A stretch of 64,000 nt of DNA from Modestobacter italicus (GTDB lineage Bacteria > Actinomycetota > Actinomycetes > Mycobacteriales > Geodermatophilaceae): NCBI RefSeq assembly GCF_019799965.1, contig NZ_JABGCJ010000001.1:124001-188000 (forward strand). The letters are read 5' to 3'. Position numbers and translations under genes: made by a program. Every line of letters begins with the position of its first letter. Position 1 is the first letter of the stretch. The notes beneath the pieces are model-generated. The model searched no databases. It was not told the DNA's origin and saw only the letters and a list, made by a program, of their open reading frames with translations. Of this stretch, positions 56,387-64,000 are shown piece by piece.

Positions 56387-56460
56387 TGGAGCTGAGGGGA
56401 ATTGAACCCCTGACCCCCTCGATGCGAACGAGGTGCGCTACCGGACTGCGCCACAGCCCC
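56387..56460 (-). tRNA. tRNA-Ala (anticodon CGC)
   Basis: Minus-strand cloverleaf: acceptor GGGGCTG/CAGCTCC with the G3-U70 wobble pair that identifies alanine tRNAs, D-arm GCGCAGTCCGGTAGCGC, anticodon stem CCTCG/CGAGG around TTCGCAT (anticodon CGC), and T-arm AGGGGTTCAATTCCCCT. CCA is not encoded. Confidence 0.93.
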
Positions 56461-56486
56461 TTGTGATGAGCAGCTTACCGCCCGGT

Positions 56487-56521
56487 CCCTCCGGCGCTGC
56501 CACGGGGGCAGCGCCGGAGGG
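56487..56521 (-). terminator. 15-bp hairpin after the glpR gene
   Basis: CCCTCCGGCGCTGCC at 56487-56501 pairs perfectly with its complement at 56507-56521 around a 5-nt loop, 14 nt past the glpR stop on the minus strand. A clear terminator for that operon, just before tRNA-Ala. Confidence 0.8.
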
Positions 56522-56535
56522 TCGGGCTGGTCGGC

Positions 56536-57240
56536 TCAGCCGTTGACGACCCGCGCCGGGGAGTAGACGTCGATGTCGGCGAAACCGATGTCGTCGTCGT
56601 CCAGCCCGACGACCGCGCTGTGCTGCCAGCCGGCCGGGGCCGGGGTGCGTGCGGCGACGACACGGCCGGGCCGCAGCGGGTGCACCGGCGCCAGCGGCAG
56701 GCTCGGGTGGACCGGCCCGGTCTCGGTGGCGACGGCGGGCTCCGGGCTGACCGACGGCGCGGCCGGGCGCGGGGCCGGCGCGTGGTGCGGCACCGGGCGG
56801 GCCCGCGCAGGACGCTGCGCGGCCCGGGCGGCGCGCCGGGCGGCAGCACGGCGCTCCCGATCGGCGGCGGCCTTGGTCACCATCAGGTAGCCGACGACGG
56901 CGAGGTCGAGCAGCACCTGCGGCGCCCACAGCCAGGACCGGTAGGCCAGCGCGCCGACCAGCGCCAGGACGGCGAGGGCGACCAGGCCGGCCAGCGTGCG
57001 GCGGCGCACCGCGTGCACGTCGACCTGCAGCTCACCGCGACTGCGGAGCAGCGCGCGGTCGATGGTCACCCGCTCGGTCTCCGCGTGGACGACGGGGTCC
57101 ACGGGGCGGCGGCGTTGCAGGGTCCGCCCCGAGTCCGCCGCGCTCGTCCGCGCCTGCCCGTCGCCCCGGGTGACCACCATCGGCACCAGGACCACGAACC
57201 ACAGCACGACGAGAGCGGCCAGCAGCACGCCCGAACCCAT
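56536..57240 (-). CDS. glpR: GlpR-like membrane partner of the gephyrin-like protein Glp
   Basis: A 234-residue membrane protein. One helix sits at about 4-23 (LLAALVVLWFVVLVPMVV), and a soluble loop of about 55 residues carries TLQRRRPVDP. A helical hairpin follows at about 80-125 (LAGLVALAVLALVGALAY, QVLLDLAVVGYLMV), then an Arg/Ala/Pro-rich cytoplasmic tail. In corynebacteria a MoeA paralogue (Glp) and its membrane receptor GlpR link FtsZ to polar growth, and these genes neighbour each other there too. The assignment rests on layout plus the glp gene at 58090-59598; rimJ lies between them. ATG at 57240. Confidence 0.75.
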   Translation of the reverse strand: MGSGVLLAALVVLWFVVLVPMVVTRGDGQARTSAADSGRTLQRRRPVDPVVHAETERVTIDRALLRSRGELQVDVHAVRRRTLAGLVALAVLALVGALAYRSWLWAPQVLLDLAVVGYLMVTKAAADRERRAAARRAARAAQRPARARPVPHHAPAPRPAAPSVSPEPAVATETGPVHPSLPLAPVHPLRPGRVVAARTPAPAGWQHSAVVGLDDDDIGFADIDVYSPARVVNG

Positions 57241-57470
57241 CACAACACCTCGATCCATCCCTGGCACAACGGAAGGGCCCCGTTCCCTGGGGCCACACGA
57301 GTCACATCAGTCACTCGGGAGTCAAGGTAAGTCGGCGGACTGCCGATGACCGGGACGTCCACCGGTGTGTCGTCGCGTCCGCGCGACACATCGGCGTGTC
57401 GTCGTCCACGGCTGGTCTCGGGCCGGTAACGGCTGGTCAGCGTACGGGTGCGGTGCGTACCGCAGGCCGG

Positions 57471-58088
57471 TCAGGACGGGCTGCGGGACCGCCACCGGGC
57501 GAGCGCCCCGCCCGGGTGCTCGCCGGCCAGCAGGGCGTAGCCGAGGTGGTCCCGCCAGGCGCCGTCGATGTCGAGGTAGTCGCGGAACAACCCCTCCTGA
57601 CGGAACCCCAGCCGCTCCACCAGCCGGCGGCTGGGCCGGTTCTCCGGCCGGATGTCGGCCTGCAGCCGGTGCAGCCCGACCGGGCCGAACGCGTGGTCGC
57701 AGACCAGCGCCACGGCCAGCGACGCCACGCCCCGGCCGGCGACCGCCCGGTCGACCCAGTAGCCCAGGTGCCCCGACCGCATCGCGCCCCGCACGATGTT
57801 GTCCACGGTGACCTGCCCGGCCAGCCGGCCCTCGTAGCGGAGGGCGAAGGGCAGCGACGTCCCCAGCCGGGCCCGGCGGGACGACGCCCGGCGCATGGCC
57901 CGGTAGGCCGCCGGGGTGTGCCGGGCCGACCAGGAGATCCCGACCGAGGGCTCCCAGGGCGCCAGCCAGCTCTCGTTCTCCACCCGCAGCCGGGCCCACT
58001 GGGCGGCGTCCCCGCGGCGCAGCGGGTGCAGCTCGACCGGCCCCCAGCTCAGCTGGGCCGGCCAGCCGGGGTGCGGCGCCGGTTCCAG
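57471..58088 (-). CDS. RimJ/RimL-type GNAT N-acetyltransferase with unclear start
   Basis: A GNAT protein of about 205 residues. Motif A is GYWVDRAVAGRGVASLAVAL (RGxA pattern), and RLQADIRPENRPSRRLVERLGF is typical of RimJ-type enzymes that acetylate protein N-termini. The first GTG (57983) would remove the first strand and helix; homology-like sequence (SWGPVELHPLRRGDAAQWARL) continues upstream in the same frame, up to a CTG at 58088. No ATG or GTG exists there. The 3' end of glp is just upstream, so translation may restart at a non-standard codon. M. tuberculosis has moeA-rimJ in the same order. Confidence 0.7.
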   Translation of the reverse strand: MEPAPHPGWPAQLSWGPVELHPLRRGDAAQWARLRVENESWLAPWEPSVGISWSARHTPAAYRAMRRASSRRARLGTSLPFALRYEGRLAGQVTVDNIVRGAMRSGHLGYWVDRAVAGRGVASLAVALVCDHAFGPVGLHRLQADIRPENRPSRRLVERLGFRQEGLFRDYLDIDGAWRDHLGYALLAGEHPGGALARWRSRSPS

Positions 58089-58089
58089 C

Positions 58090-59598
58090 TCAGCCCCCGA
58101 GCAGCATCGGCATGACGGTGACCAGCCCGCCGGCCGACACCTCGGTGACGTCCTCGTCCACCACGATCAGGCAGTTCGCCCGCGCCATCCGCGCCAGCAT
58201 CGCCTGGTCCCCGTCACCGATGGGCTCGACCACGTAGCCGCCGTCGGGGTGCCGCATCACCTGGCCGTGCAGGTACTGCCGGTAGCCCAGCGGTGAGAGC
58301 AGCTGCTGCGCCGACACCGCCTGCACGGTGCGCCGGAACAGCTGGCGCTTGCCCAGCATCAGCCGGATCGCCGGCCGGACGAACACCTCGAAGGCCACCA
58401 GCGCGGCCACCGGCTCGCCGGGCACGCAGATCACCGGGACGCCGTCGGCCCCGAGCCGCCCGAAGGCGTGCACCGGACCGGGGTGCATGGCGACCTGGGT
58501 GAACTGCAGCCCACCCAGCTCGGCGAGCGCCTCCTGCAGCAGGTCGGGCCCGCCGTTGGCGAAGGTGCCCGCGATCAGCACCACGTCGCTGCGCAGCATC
58601 TGTCCCTCGAGCAGCTCGACCATCCGCCGCCGGTCGTTGGGCATGATGCCGGCGCGGTAGGCCTCGGCCCCGGCGTCGCGGGCCGCGGCGGCCAGCGCGT
58701 AGCTGTTCACGTCGACCTGCTGCCCCGGGCCGACGGTCGCGCCCACGTCGACCAGCTCGTCGCCGGCACACAGCACGGCGATCCGCGGGCGCGGCCGCAC
58801 CGCCACCCGCTCCCGCCCGACGGCGGCCAGCAGGCTGATCTGGGCCGGGCCGATCGGGGTGCCGATCTGCACCGCCGTGTCGCCGGGGGCCACGTCGTCG
58901 CCGATGCGGCGGACGTAGCTGCCCGGCGCGAGCGCGGCGTAGACCTGCACCCGGGCCGCCCCCTGGTCGGTCCACGCCGCCGGGACGACGACGTCGGCGC
59001 CGGCCGGCAGCATCGCGCCCGCCGCGACCCGGTGGGCCAGGCCGTCGCCGATCGAGGCGGCCTCACCGGATCCGGCCAGGCTCTCCCCCACGACCGCCAG
59101 GTCGACCGGGGTCTCCACGGTGGCGGTGGCGATGTCGGCCGACCGGACGGCGTACCCGTCCAGGCCGGCCTGGTCGAAGGCGGGCAGCGAGCGCTGGCTG
59201 GTGACCAGCTCGGCGCAGAGCAGCCCCTGGGCGTCGAGCACGGCGAGCTCGATCGGGGCCGGCTGCGGCACGGCCCCGAGGATCTCGTCCAGGTGGTGCT
59301 CCACGGTGCGCAGCCGCACCCCGGAGACGTCCACCGAGCCGGTGTCGGCCATCGGGTCGGGTGCGCGGTCGCCGGTGGCGACGGCCGGTGAGGGCACCTG
59401 GTCGGAGGCGAACACGGCCCGGTCGACCTGCACCGTGTCGTGGGAGGCCTGCGTCGTGTCGTGCGTGACCCGCGGCGTCGGCCCGGAGATCAGCTGGTTG
59501 TCCCGGGGCGGGGGCACCAGCGAGCCCTGCCCGAGGTCGAGCTGGGTCGTGTCCCGGCCACCGCCGGCGAACCACCCACGTGTGCTGTCGTCGCTCAT
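58090..59598 (-). CDS. glp: Gephyrin-like molybdotransferase Glp (MoeA paralogue)
   Basis: A 502-residue MoeA-type protein preceded by about 90 residues of low-complexity tail rich in Thr, Gln and Asp (TTQ, DTVQV). MoeA landmarks include DGYAVRSADI and CAGDELVDVG. The segment that in MoeA enzymes reads SGGVSxGxxD is here IAGTFANGGPDLL (342-354), and PGNP is PGEP, so the molybdate-insertion site looks degraded. Corynebacterial Glp is known to bind FtsZ; a structural or division role is therefore at least as likely as molybdenum cofactor synthesis. ATG at 59598. The GTCTGA-like end runs into rimJ. Confidence 0.82.
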   Translation of the reverse strand: MSDDSTRGWFAGGGRDTTQLDLGQGSLVPPPRDNQLISGPTPRVTHDTTQASHDTVQVDRAVFASDQVPSPAVATGDRAPDPMADTGSVDVSGVRLRTVEHHLDEILGAVPQPAPIELAVLDAQGLLCAELVTSQRSLPAFDQAGLDGYAVRSADIATATVETPVDLAVVGESLAGSGEAASIGDGLAHRVAAGAMLPAGADVVVPAAWTDQGAARVQVYAALAPGSYVRRIGDDVAPGDTAVQIGTPIGPAQISLLAAVGRERVAVRPRPRIAVLCAGDELVDVGATVGPGQQVDVNSYALAAAARDAGAEAYRAGIMPNDRRRMVELLEGQMLRSDVVLIAGTFANGGPDLLQEALAELGGLQFTQVAMHPGPVHAFGRLGADGVPVICVPGEPVAALVAFEVFVRPAIRLMLGKRQLFRRTVQAVSAQQLLSPLGYRQYLHGQVMRHPDGGYVVEPIGDGDQAMLARMARANCLIVVDEDVTEVSAGGLVTVMPMLLGG

Positions 59599-59708
59599 CC
59601 CCACCACCGTCGTCACCACCGTCACCGGGCTCGGCCGCGCCCGGCTGGTGCCGGGTGCGGCCGCCGGTCGACGCACTTGACCCCGATGGTGCCCCCTGGG
59701 GACGTCCG

Positions 59709-60650
59709 TCAGGCGGGCGACGCGCCCTCGGCGGGCAGGTCGGCGACGAAGTCCTTGAGCCAGGGACCGAAGTCCGGGCCGAGGTCCGCGCGCTCGACGG
59801 CCAGCCGGACGACCGCCTTGAGGTAGTCCAGCTTGTCCCCGGTGTCGTACCGGCGGCCGGAGAAGACCACCCCGTGCACCGGGACGCCGTCCTCGACCAG
59901 CTTGAGCAGCGCGTCGGTCAGCTGGATCTCCCCGCCGCGGCCGGGCGGGGTCGCACGGATGGCCTCGAAGACCTCCGGGGGCAGGACGTAGCGGCCGATG
60001 ATCGCCAGCGTGCTGGGCGCCTCGTCGGCCGGGGGCTTCTCCACCATCCCGGTGACCCGGAACACCTGGTCACCGGCGGCGTCACCGGAGACGTGCGCGT
60101 CCTCGACGGCGACCGCGCCGTACTTGGAGATGTTGTCGGCACCGACGTCCAGCAGCGCGATCACCGCGCCGCCGTGCTCGGCCTGGACGGCGAGCATCTG
60201 CTCCAGCAGCAGGTCGCGGGCGTCGATGAGGTCGTCGCCGAGCAGCACCGCGAACGGCTCGTCCCCGACGAAGGCGGCGGCCTGCAGCACCGCGTGCCCC
60301 AGCCCCTTGGCCTCGCCCTGGCGGACGAAGAACACCTGCGCGACCTCGGTGGACTCGTGGACGGCGTCCAGCCGGGACTGGTCGCCCTTGGCCTCCAGCG
60401 CCGACTCGAGCTCGGGCGTGCGGTCGAAGTAGTCCTCGATGCTGCCCTTGTTGCGCCCGGTCACCATCAGCACCTCGCCGAGGCCGGCGCGGGCGGCCTC
60501 CTCGACGATGTACTGCAGCGCCGGCCGGTCGACGACCGGCAGCAGCTCCTTCGGGACGGCCTTGGTGGCCGGCAGGAATCGGGTCCCCATCCCGGCGACC
60601 GGGATGACGGCCTTGGTGATGGGCTGGCGATCGGCGGACGGGCTCGACAT
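59709..60650 (-). CDS. galU: UTP-glucose-1-phosphate uridylyltransferase
   Basis: A 313-residue nucleotidyltransferase making UDP-glucose for envelope and storage polysaccharides. Signatures are AVIPVAGMGTRFLPATKAVPKELLPVVDRP at the N-terminus, VLLGDDLID and TGMVEKPP, then KLDYLKAVVRLA near the end. ATG at 60650 is chosen over the longer upstream frame because the family N-terminus begins there. It lies 111 nt upstream of glp on the same strand and is divergent from the folate gene, as in mycobacteria (Rv0993-Rv0992c). Confidence 0.96.
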   Translation of the reverse strand: MSSPSADRQPITKAVIPVAGMGTRFLPATKAVPKELLPVVDRPALQYIVEEAARAGLGEVLMVTGRNKGSIEDYFDRTPELESALEAKGDQSRLDAVHESTEVAQVFFVRQGEAKGLGHAVLQAAAFVGDEPFAVLLGDDLIDARDLLLEQMLAVQAEHGGAVIALLDVGADNISKYGAVAVEDAHVSGDAAGDQVFRVTGMVEKPPADEAPSTLAIIGRYVLPPEVFEAIRATPPGRGGEIQLTDALLKLVEDGVPVHGVVFSGRRYDTGDKLDYLKAVVRLAVERADLGPDFGPWLKDFVADLPAEGASPA

Positions 60651-60676
60651 GTCGGGAGCGTAACTAGCCTGGCCAG

Positions 60677-61252
60677 GTGCCCGACTCCCCCGAGCTGGTG
60701 AGAGCCAAGGCGACGCTGCGCACACCACTGCTGGCCGGCCGCGCCGGCCGGACGGCGCAGGCCCGGGCGGGCGCCGCCGACGCCCTCGCCGACGTCCTGG
60801 CCGCGCACCTGCCGGCGGACGGCGTCGTCGCCGCCACCGTGCCGCTGGCCGAGGAGCCGGGGCACGGCCGACTGCCCGCCGCGCTGCCCGGGCGGGTGCT
60901 GCTGCCGGTGGTGCCCGCACAGGGCCGGCAGCTGCACTGGGGGTGGTGGTCGGGGGCGCTGACCGTCGGCCGGTTCGGTCTGCTGGAGCCGCCGGGCACG
61001 CCGCTGCCGCCCGCGACGCTGGCCGCCGCGGACGTCGTCCTGGTGCCGGCGCTGGCCGTGGCGGCCGACGGCACCCGGCTGGGCCGCGGCGGCGGCTGGT
61101 ACGACCGGGCGCTGCCGCACGCCCGCCCGGACGCGCTGCTGGTCGCGGTGGTGTTCGACGAGGAGATGGTGGACGAGCTGCCCTCCGGCGAGCACGACCA
61201 CCGGGTGTCCGCGGTGGTCACCCCGGGCGGCGGCTGGCGTCCCCTGCGCTGA
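60677..61252 (+). CDS. 5-formyltetrahydrofolate cyclo-ligase
   Basis: A 191-residue MTHFS-type enzyme converting 5-formyl-THF to 5,10-methenyl-THF with ATP. The C-terminal signature VPALAVAADGTRLGRGGGWYDRALP (about 118-142) holds the phosphate-binding loop, and a basic N-terminus RAKATLRTPLLAG fits. GTG start at 60677, 26 nt from the galU start on the other strand. It likely scavenges stored folate. Confidence 0.92.
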   Translation: MPDSPELVRAKATLRTPLLAGRAGRTAQARAGAADALADVLAAHLPADGVVAATVPLAEEPGHGRLPAALPGRVLLPVVPAQGRQLHWGWWSGALTVGRFGLLEPPGTPLPPATLAAADVVLVPALAVAADGTRLGRGGGWYDRALPHARPDALLVAVVFDEEMVDELPSGEHDHRVSAVVTPGGGWRPLR

Positions 61253-61332
61253 TCAGCCGCCCCGTGCGCCTCATGAGACAGTGACCGGCGTCTCCGGGCG
61301 ACCGCCCGCAGCGTCGTCGCAGTAGGAGCACC

Positions 61333-62676
61333 GTGTCACCCGAGATCATCTCCATCCTGGCGCTCGTGGCGATCTTCGCGATCGCCACCGCGCTGCCCAT
61401 CAACATGGGGGCGCTGGCCTTCGTGGCGGCGTTCCTGGTGGGCACGCTGGCGGTGGGGCTGTCGACCGACGACATCATCGCCGGGTTCCCGGGCGGGCTG
61501 GTCCTGACCCTGATCGGGGTCACGTACCTGTTCGCGATCGCGCAGAACAACGGCACGGTCGACCTGCTGGTGCGCGGCGCGGTCAAGCTCGTCGCCGGCC
61601 GGGTGGCCTTCATCCCGTGGGTGATGTTCGCCGTCACCGCGGTGCTGACCGCGATCGGTGCGCTCTCCCCCGCCGCGGTGGCGATCATCGCGCCGATCGC
61701 CCTGGGCTTCGCCGCCAAGCACCGGATCAACCCGCTGCTGATGGGCATGATGGTCGTGCACGGCGCGCAGGGCGGCGGCTTCTCGCCGATCAGCGTCTAC
61801 GGCGTCACCGTGAACGGGATCGTCGACGACAACGACCTGCCCGGCAGCCCGCTGACCATCTTCCTGGCCAGCCTGCTGTTCAACCTGGCGATCGCCGTGG
61901 TGCTGTTCCTGGTCTTCGGTGGGCGGCAGCTGATGGGACGCCGGGTCGGCGACGAGGTCGAGGCCGAGGAGCGCGCGCTGGCCGGCACCGGCGACCGGAG
62001 CAGCGTCGTCCGTGGGCACGGGACGGCGGCGTCCGCCGACACCGACACCCGCACCGACACCCGCACCGTCCGGGCCGGGGTGACCGCCGAGCAGGTGCTG
62101 ACCCTGGTCGGGCTGGTCACCCTCGCCGTCCTGGCGCTCGCCTTCGACCTGGACATCGGCTTCGTCTCGATCACCATCGCCACCGTGCTGGCGCTGTTCT
62201 CCGCCGCCCGGCACAAGGGCGCGGTCATGCAGATCAGCTGGTCGACGGTGCTGCTGATCGCCGGCGTGCTGACCTTCGTGTTCGTGCTGCAGGAGGCCGG
62301 CACCATCTCCTACGTCGGCGAGGGAGTGACCGCGCTGGGCAGCCCGCTGCTGGTCGCCCTGCTGCTGGCCTACATCGGCGCCGTGGTGTCCGCGTTCGCC
62401 TCGTCCACCGCGATCATCGGTGTGGCCATCTCGCTGGCCGTGCCGTTCCTGCTGGCCGGGGAGATCGGCGCCGTCGGGGTGGTCGCCGCGCTGGCGGTCG
62501 CCTCGACGATCGTCGACGTCAGCCCCTTCTCCACCAACGGGGCGCTGGTGCTCGCCAACGCCCAGGACATCGACCGCGACCGCTTCTACAAGCAGATGCT
62601 CGGTTACTCCGGTGTCGTCGTCGCCGTCGGGCCGCTCGTGGCCTGGCTGGTGTTCGTCGTGCCCGGCTGGATGTAG
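61333..62676 (+). CDS. MatC-type dicarboxylate carrier (SLC13-like permease)
   Basis: A 447-residue multi-pass membrane transporter with an internally repeated layout: hairpin-like hydrophobic segments with SPISVYGVTVNG in the first half and VDVSPFSTNGALVLAN in the second half, typical of the dicarboxylate carrier MatC family. The central cytoplasmic loop (about 195-245) is disordered and has a 12-bp repeat (DTRTDTRT). It probably imports malonate or another C3/C4 dicarboxylate. The start is a GTG at 61333 with AGGAG 6 nt upstream. The next gene encodes a CoA-transferase, 13 nt downstream. Confidence 0.85.
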   Translation: MSPEIISILALVAIFAIATALPINMGALAFVAAFLVGTLAVGLSTDDIIAGFPGGLVLTLIGVTYLFAIAQNNGTVDLLVRGAVKLVAGRVAFIPWVMFAVTAVLTAIGALSPAAVAIIAPIALGFAAKHRINPLLMGMMVVHGAQGGGFSPISVYGVTVNGIVDDNDLPGSPLTIFLASLLFNLAIAVVLFLVFGGRQLMGRRVGDEVEAEERALAGTGDRSSVVRGHGTAASADTDTRTDTRTVRAGVTAEQVLTLVGLVTLAVLALAFDLDIGFVSITIATVLALFSAARHKGAVMQISWSTVLLIAGVLTFVFVLQEAGTISYVGEGVTALGSPLLVALLLAYIGAVVSAFASSTAIIGVAISLAVPFLLAGEIGAVGVVAALAVASTIVDVSPFSTNGALVLANAQDIDRDRFYKQMLGYSGVVVAVGPLVAWLVFVVPGWM

Positions 62677-62689
62677 GGAAAGAGGAACC

Positions 62690-63925
62690 GTGACCGGACC
62701 CCTGGACGGCGTGCTCGTCGTCGACCTGACCCGCGCGCTCGCCGGGCCGCACGCCGGGATGATGCTCGGCGACCTCGGCGCGCGGGTGATCAAGGTGGAG
62801 AGCCCCGGCAGCGGGGACGACAGCCGCGGCTGGGGGCCACCGTTCGTCGACACCCCCGAGGGCCGGGAGTCCACCTACTTCTTCTCCGCGAACCGGAACA
62901 AGGAGTCGATCACCCTCGACCTCAAGGACGACGGCGACAAGGCGCTGCTCACCGAGCTGGTGCGCCGCGCCGACGTGCTGATGGAGAACTTCCGGCCCGG
63001 CACGCTGGCGCGGCTCGGGTTCGGCACCGACGTGCTGGCCGAGCTCAACCCGCGGCTGGTGCAGCTGTCGATCAGCGGCTTCGGCCACGACGGCCCGGAG
63101 GGGCAGCGGGCCGGCTACGACCAGATCGCCCAGGGCGAGGCCGGCCTGATGTCGCTGACCGGCTCGGGCCCCGAGGACCCGCAGAAGGTCGGCGTCCCGA
63201 TCGGTGACCTGCTGGCCGGCATGTACGGCGCCTACGGCGTGCTCGCCGCGCTGCTGGAGCGGGAGCGCACCGGCCGCGGCCAGGTGGTGCGCACCTCGCT
63301 GCTGGCCGCCGTCGTCGGCGTGCACGCCTTCCAGGGCACGGCGTACACCGTGGCGGGGAAGGTCAACCGCGGGCAGGGCAACCACCACCCCTCGATCGCG
63401 CCCTACGGCCTGTTCCGCTGCGCCGGCGGCAGCGTGCAGCTGTCCTGCGGCAGCGAGGGGCTGTGGCGCCGGCTGTGCACCGAGTTCGGCTTCGACCCGG
63501 AGGCACCCGGCCTGGCCACCAACGGCGAGCGGGTGGGCAACCGCGACCGGGTGATCGAGCTGCTGGAGACGGCCTTCGCCGACATCCCCGCCGAGGAGCT
63601 GCTGGCGCGGCTGGCCGCGGCGGGGGTCCCGGCGGGCAAGGTGCGCACCCTGGACGAGGTGTACGCCTGGGAGCAGACCCTGTCCCAGGGCCTGGCGATC
63701 TCGGTCGACCACCCGACCGCCGGGCCGCTGACCCTCCCCGGCCCCCCGCTGCGCTTCTTCGCCCCGGGCTCGGACGGCGAGGTGGAGACCACCCGGCGTG
63801 ACCACACCCCGCCGCCGGTGCTCGGCGCCGACAGCGAGGCCATCCGCGCCTGGCTGCAGCGCGCCGAGGGCGTTCCCCAGCCCGACGGCGAGGGCGGCGA
63901 CGTCGAGGACGGGCACGCGACGTGA
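62690..63925 (+). CDS. Type III (CaiB/BaiF) CoA-transferase
   Basis: A 411-residue family III CoA-transferase. Landmarks are GPHAGMMLGDLGARVIKVE near the N-terminus, FFSANRNKESITLDLK, NFRPGTLARLGFG, and SGFGHDGPEGQRAGYDQIAQ, whose Asp in GYDQIAQ is the catalytic residue in this family. It moves CoA between acyl groups and carboxylic acids; a partner for the transporter's dicarboxylate is the natural inference. The GTG at 62690 follows AGAGGAA. The stop overlaps the next start (GTGA). Confidence 0.9.
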   Translation: MTGPLDGVLVVDLTRALAGPHAGMMLGDLGARVIKVESPGSGDDSRGWGPPFVDTPEGRESTYFFSANRNKESITLDLKDDGDKALLTELVRRADVLMENFRPGTLARLGFGTDVLAELNPRLVQLSISGFGHDGPEGQRAGYDQIAQGEAGLMSLTGSGPEDPQKVGVPIGDLLAGMYGAYGVLAALLERERTGRGQVVRTSLLAAVVGVHAFQGTAYTVAGKVNRGQGNHHPSIAPYGLFRCAGGSVQLSCGSEGLWRRLCTEFGFDPEAPGLATNGERVGNRDRVIELLETAFADIPAEELLARLAAAGVPAGKVRTLDEVYAWEQTLSQGLAISVDHPTAGPLTLPGPPLRFFAPGSDGEVETTRRDHTPPPVLGADSEAIRAWLQRAEGVPQPDGEGGDVEDGHAT

Positions 63926-64000
63926 GCGCCCGCCGGCTGGACGCCCGCTCGCTGCGCGACCTGGTCCTGGACCCGGGCTCGTGGACCTCGTGGGACACCC
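63922..64000 (+). CDS. Start of a probable acyl-CoA carboxyltransferase gene (cut by window edge)
   Basis: Only 26 residues are visible (SARRLDARSLRDLVLDPGSW then TSWDT). The ARxLxDxVLDPGSWxSWDT pattern matches the N-terminus of acetyl-/propionyl-CoA carboxylase carboxyltransferase proteins in actinobacteria. GTG overlaps the CoA-transferase TGA by 4 nt, so it is in the same operon. The rest lies outside the window, so the call is tentative. Confidence 0.5.
   Translation, partial: MSARRLDARSLRDLVLDPGSWTSWDT

Noticed and set aside
58090..59598. Ordinary MoeA molybdenum cofactor enzyme
   Set aside because: Key catalytic segments are altered and the GlpR-like neighbour favours Glp, so the plain moeA label was not used.

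Overview
The window is about 64 kb of very GC-rich actinobacterial chromosome. Most genes start with GTG or ATG, many are translationally coupled, and a cis-prenyl-FPP synthase, a mycothiol amidase (mca), Rpf/G5-domain protein and PMT mannosyltransferase are all present. Protein style and gene order fit the Geodermatophilaceae (Blastococcus, Modestobacter or Geodermatophilus-like). This placement is inference from recognised families; no database was searched.

Gene order resembles two blocks known from Mycobacterium tuberculosis. The left part (1-24 kb) carries a short-chain Z-prenyl synthase, a divergent hemolysin III/TrhA gene, mca with its small membrane partner, greA, an SGNH hydrolase and a thiolase (Rv1074c-Rv1086 neighbourhood). 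The right part (25-61 kb) runs ppx, DUF501, ftsB/divIC, eno, mazG, mfd, pth, rplY, prs, glmU, tRNA-Gln, tetR, ispE, ksgA, rpfB, tatD, metG, rsmI, pmt, glpR, rimJ, glp, galU and the formyl-THF cyclo-ligase gene (Rv0992c-Rv1026 neighbourhood).

Region by region: 1-9.9 kb holds a DUF885 hydrolase, lipid and cell-wall enzymes, a small predicted RHH-type protein, mca and greA. 10-14 kb holds an M3 oligopeptidase and a DrrAB-type ABC exporter. 14.2-19.6 kb holds threonine deaminase with a tandem-repeated 3' end, then a MoxR-type ATPase/VWA pair. 19.6-25.7 kb holds DUF2252, SGNH hydrolase, thiolase, Bax-inhibitor-like protein, an unusual tRNA with a UAA anticodon and UdgB. 25.8-47 kb is the conserved housekeeping core: glycolysis, division, transcription-coupled repair, PRPP and UDP-GlcNAc synthesis, the IPP pathway, rRNA methylation and resuscitation factor. 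It is interrupted by a base-compositionally odd GH16 glycosidase gene. 47-61 kb holds membrane proteins, MetG, CorA, a decayed DUF559/AbiEi-type gene, RsmI, PMT and the Glp/GlpR gephyrin-like pair. 61.3-64 kb starts a dicarboxylate transporter / CoA-transferase / carboxyltransferase operon that runs off the right edge.

I see no CRISPR array, insertion sequence, prophage or rRNA operon. The unusual content lies in small items: tandem repeats at gene 3' ends, a repeated palindrome, a direct-repeat operator candidate, a class-I-shaped tRNA(UAA), a frameshifted gene, and a rimJ gene with no ordinary start codon.
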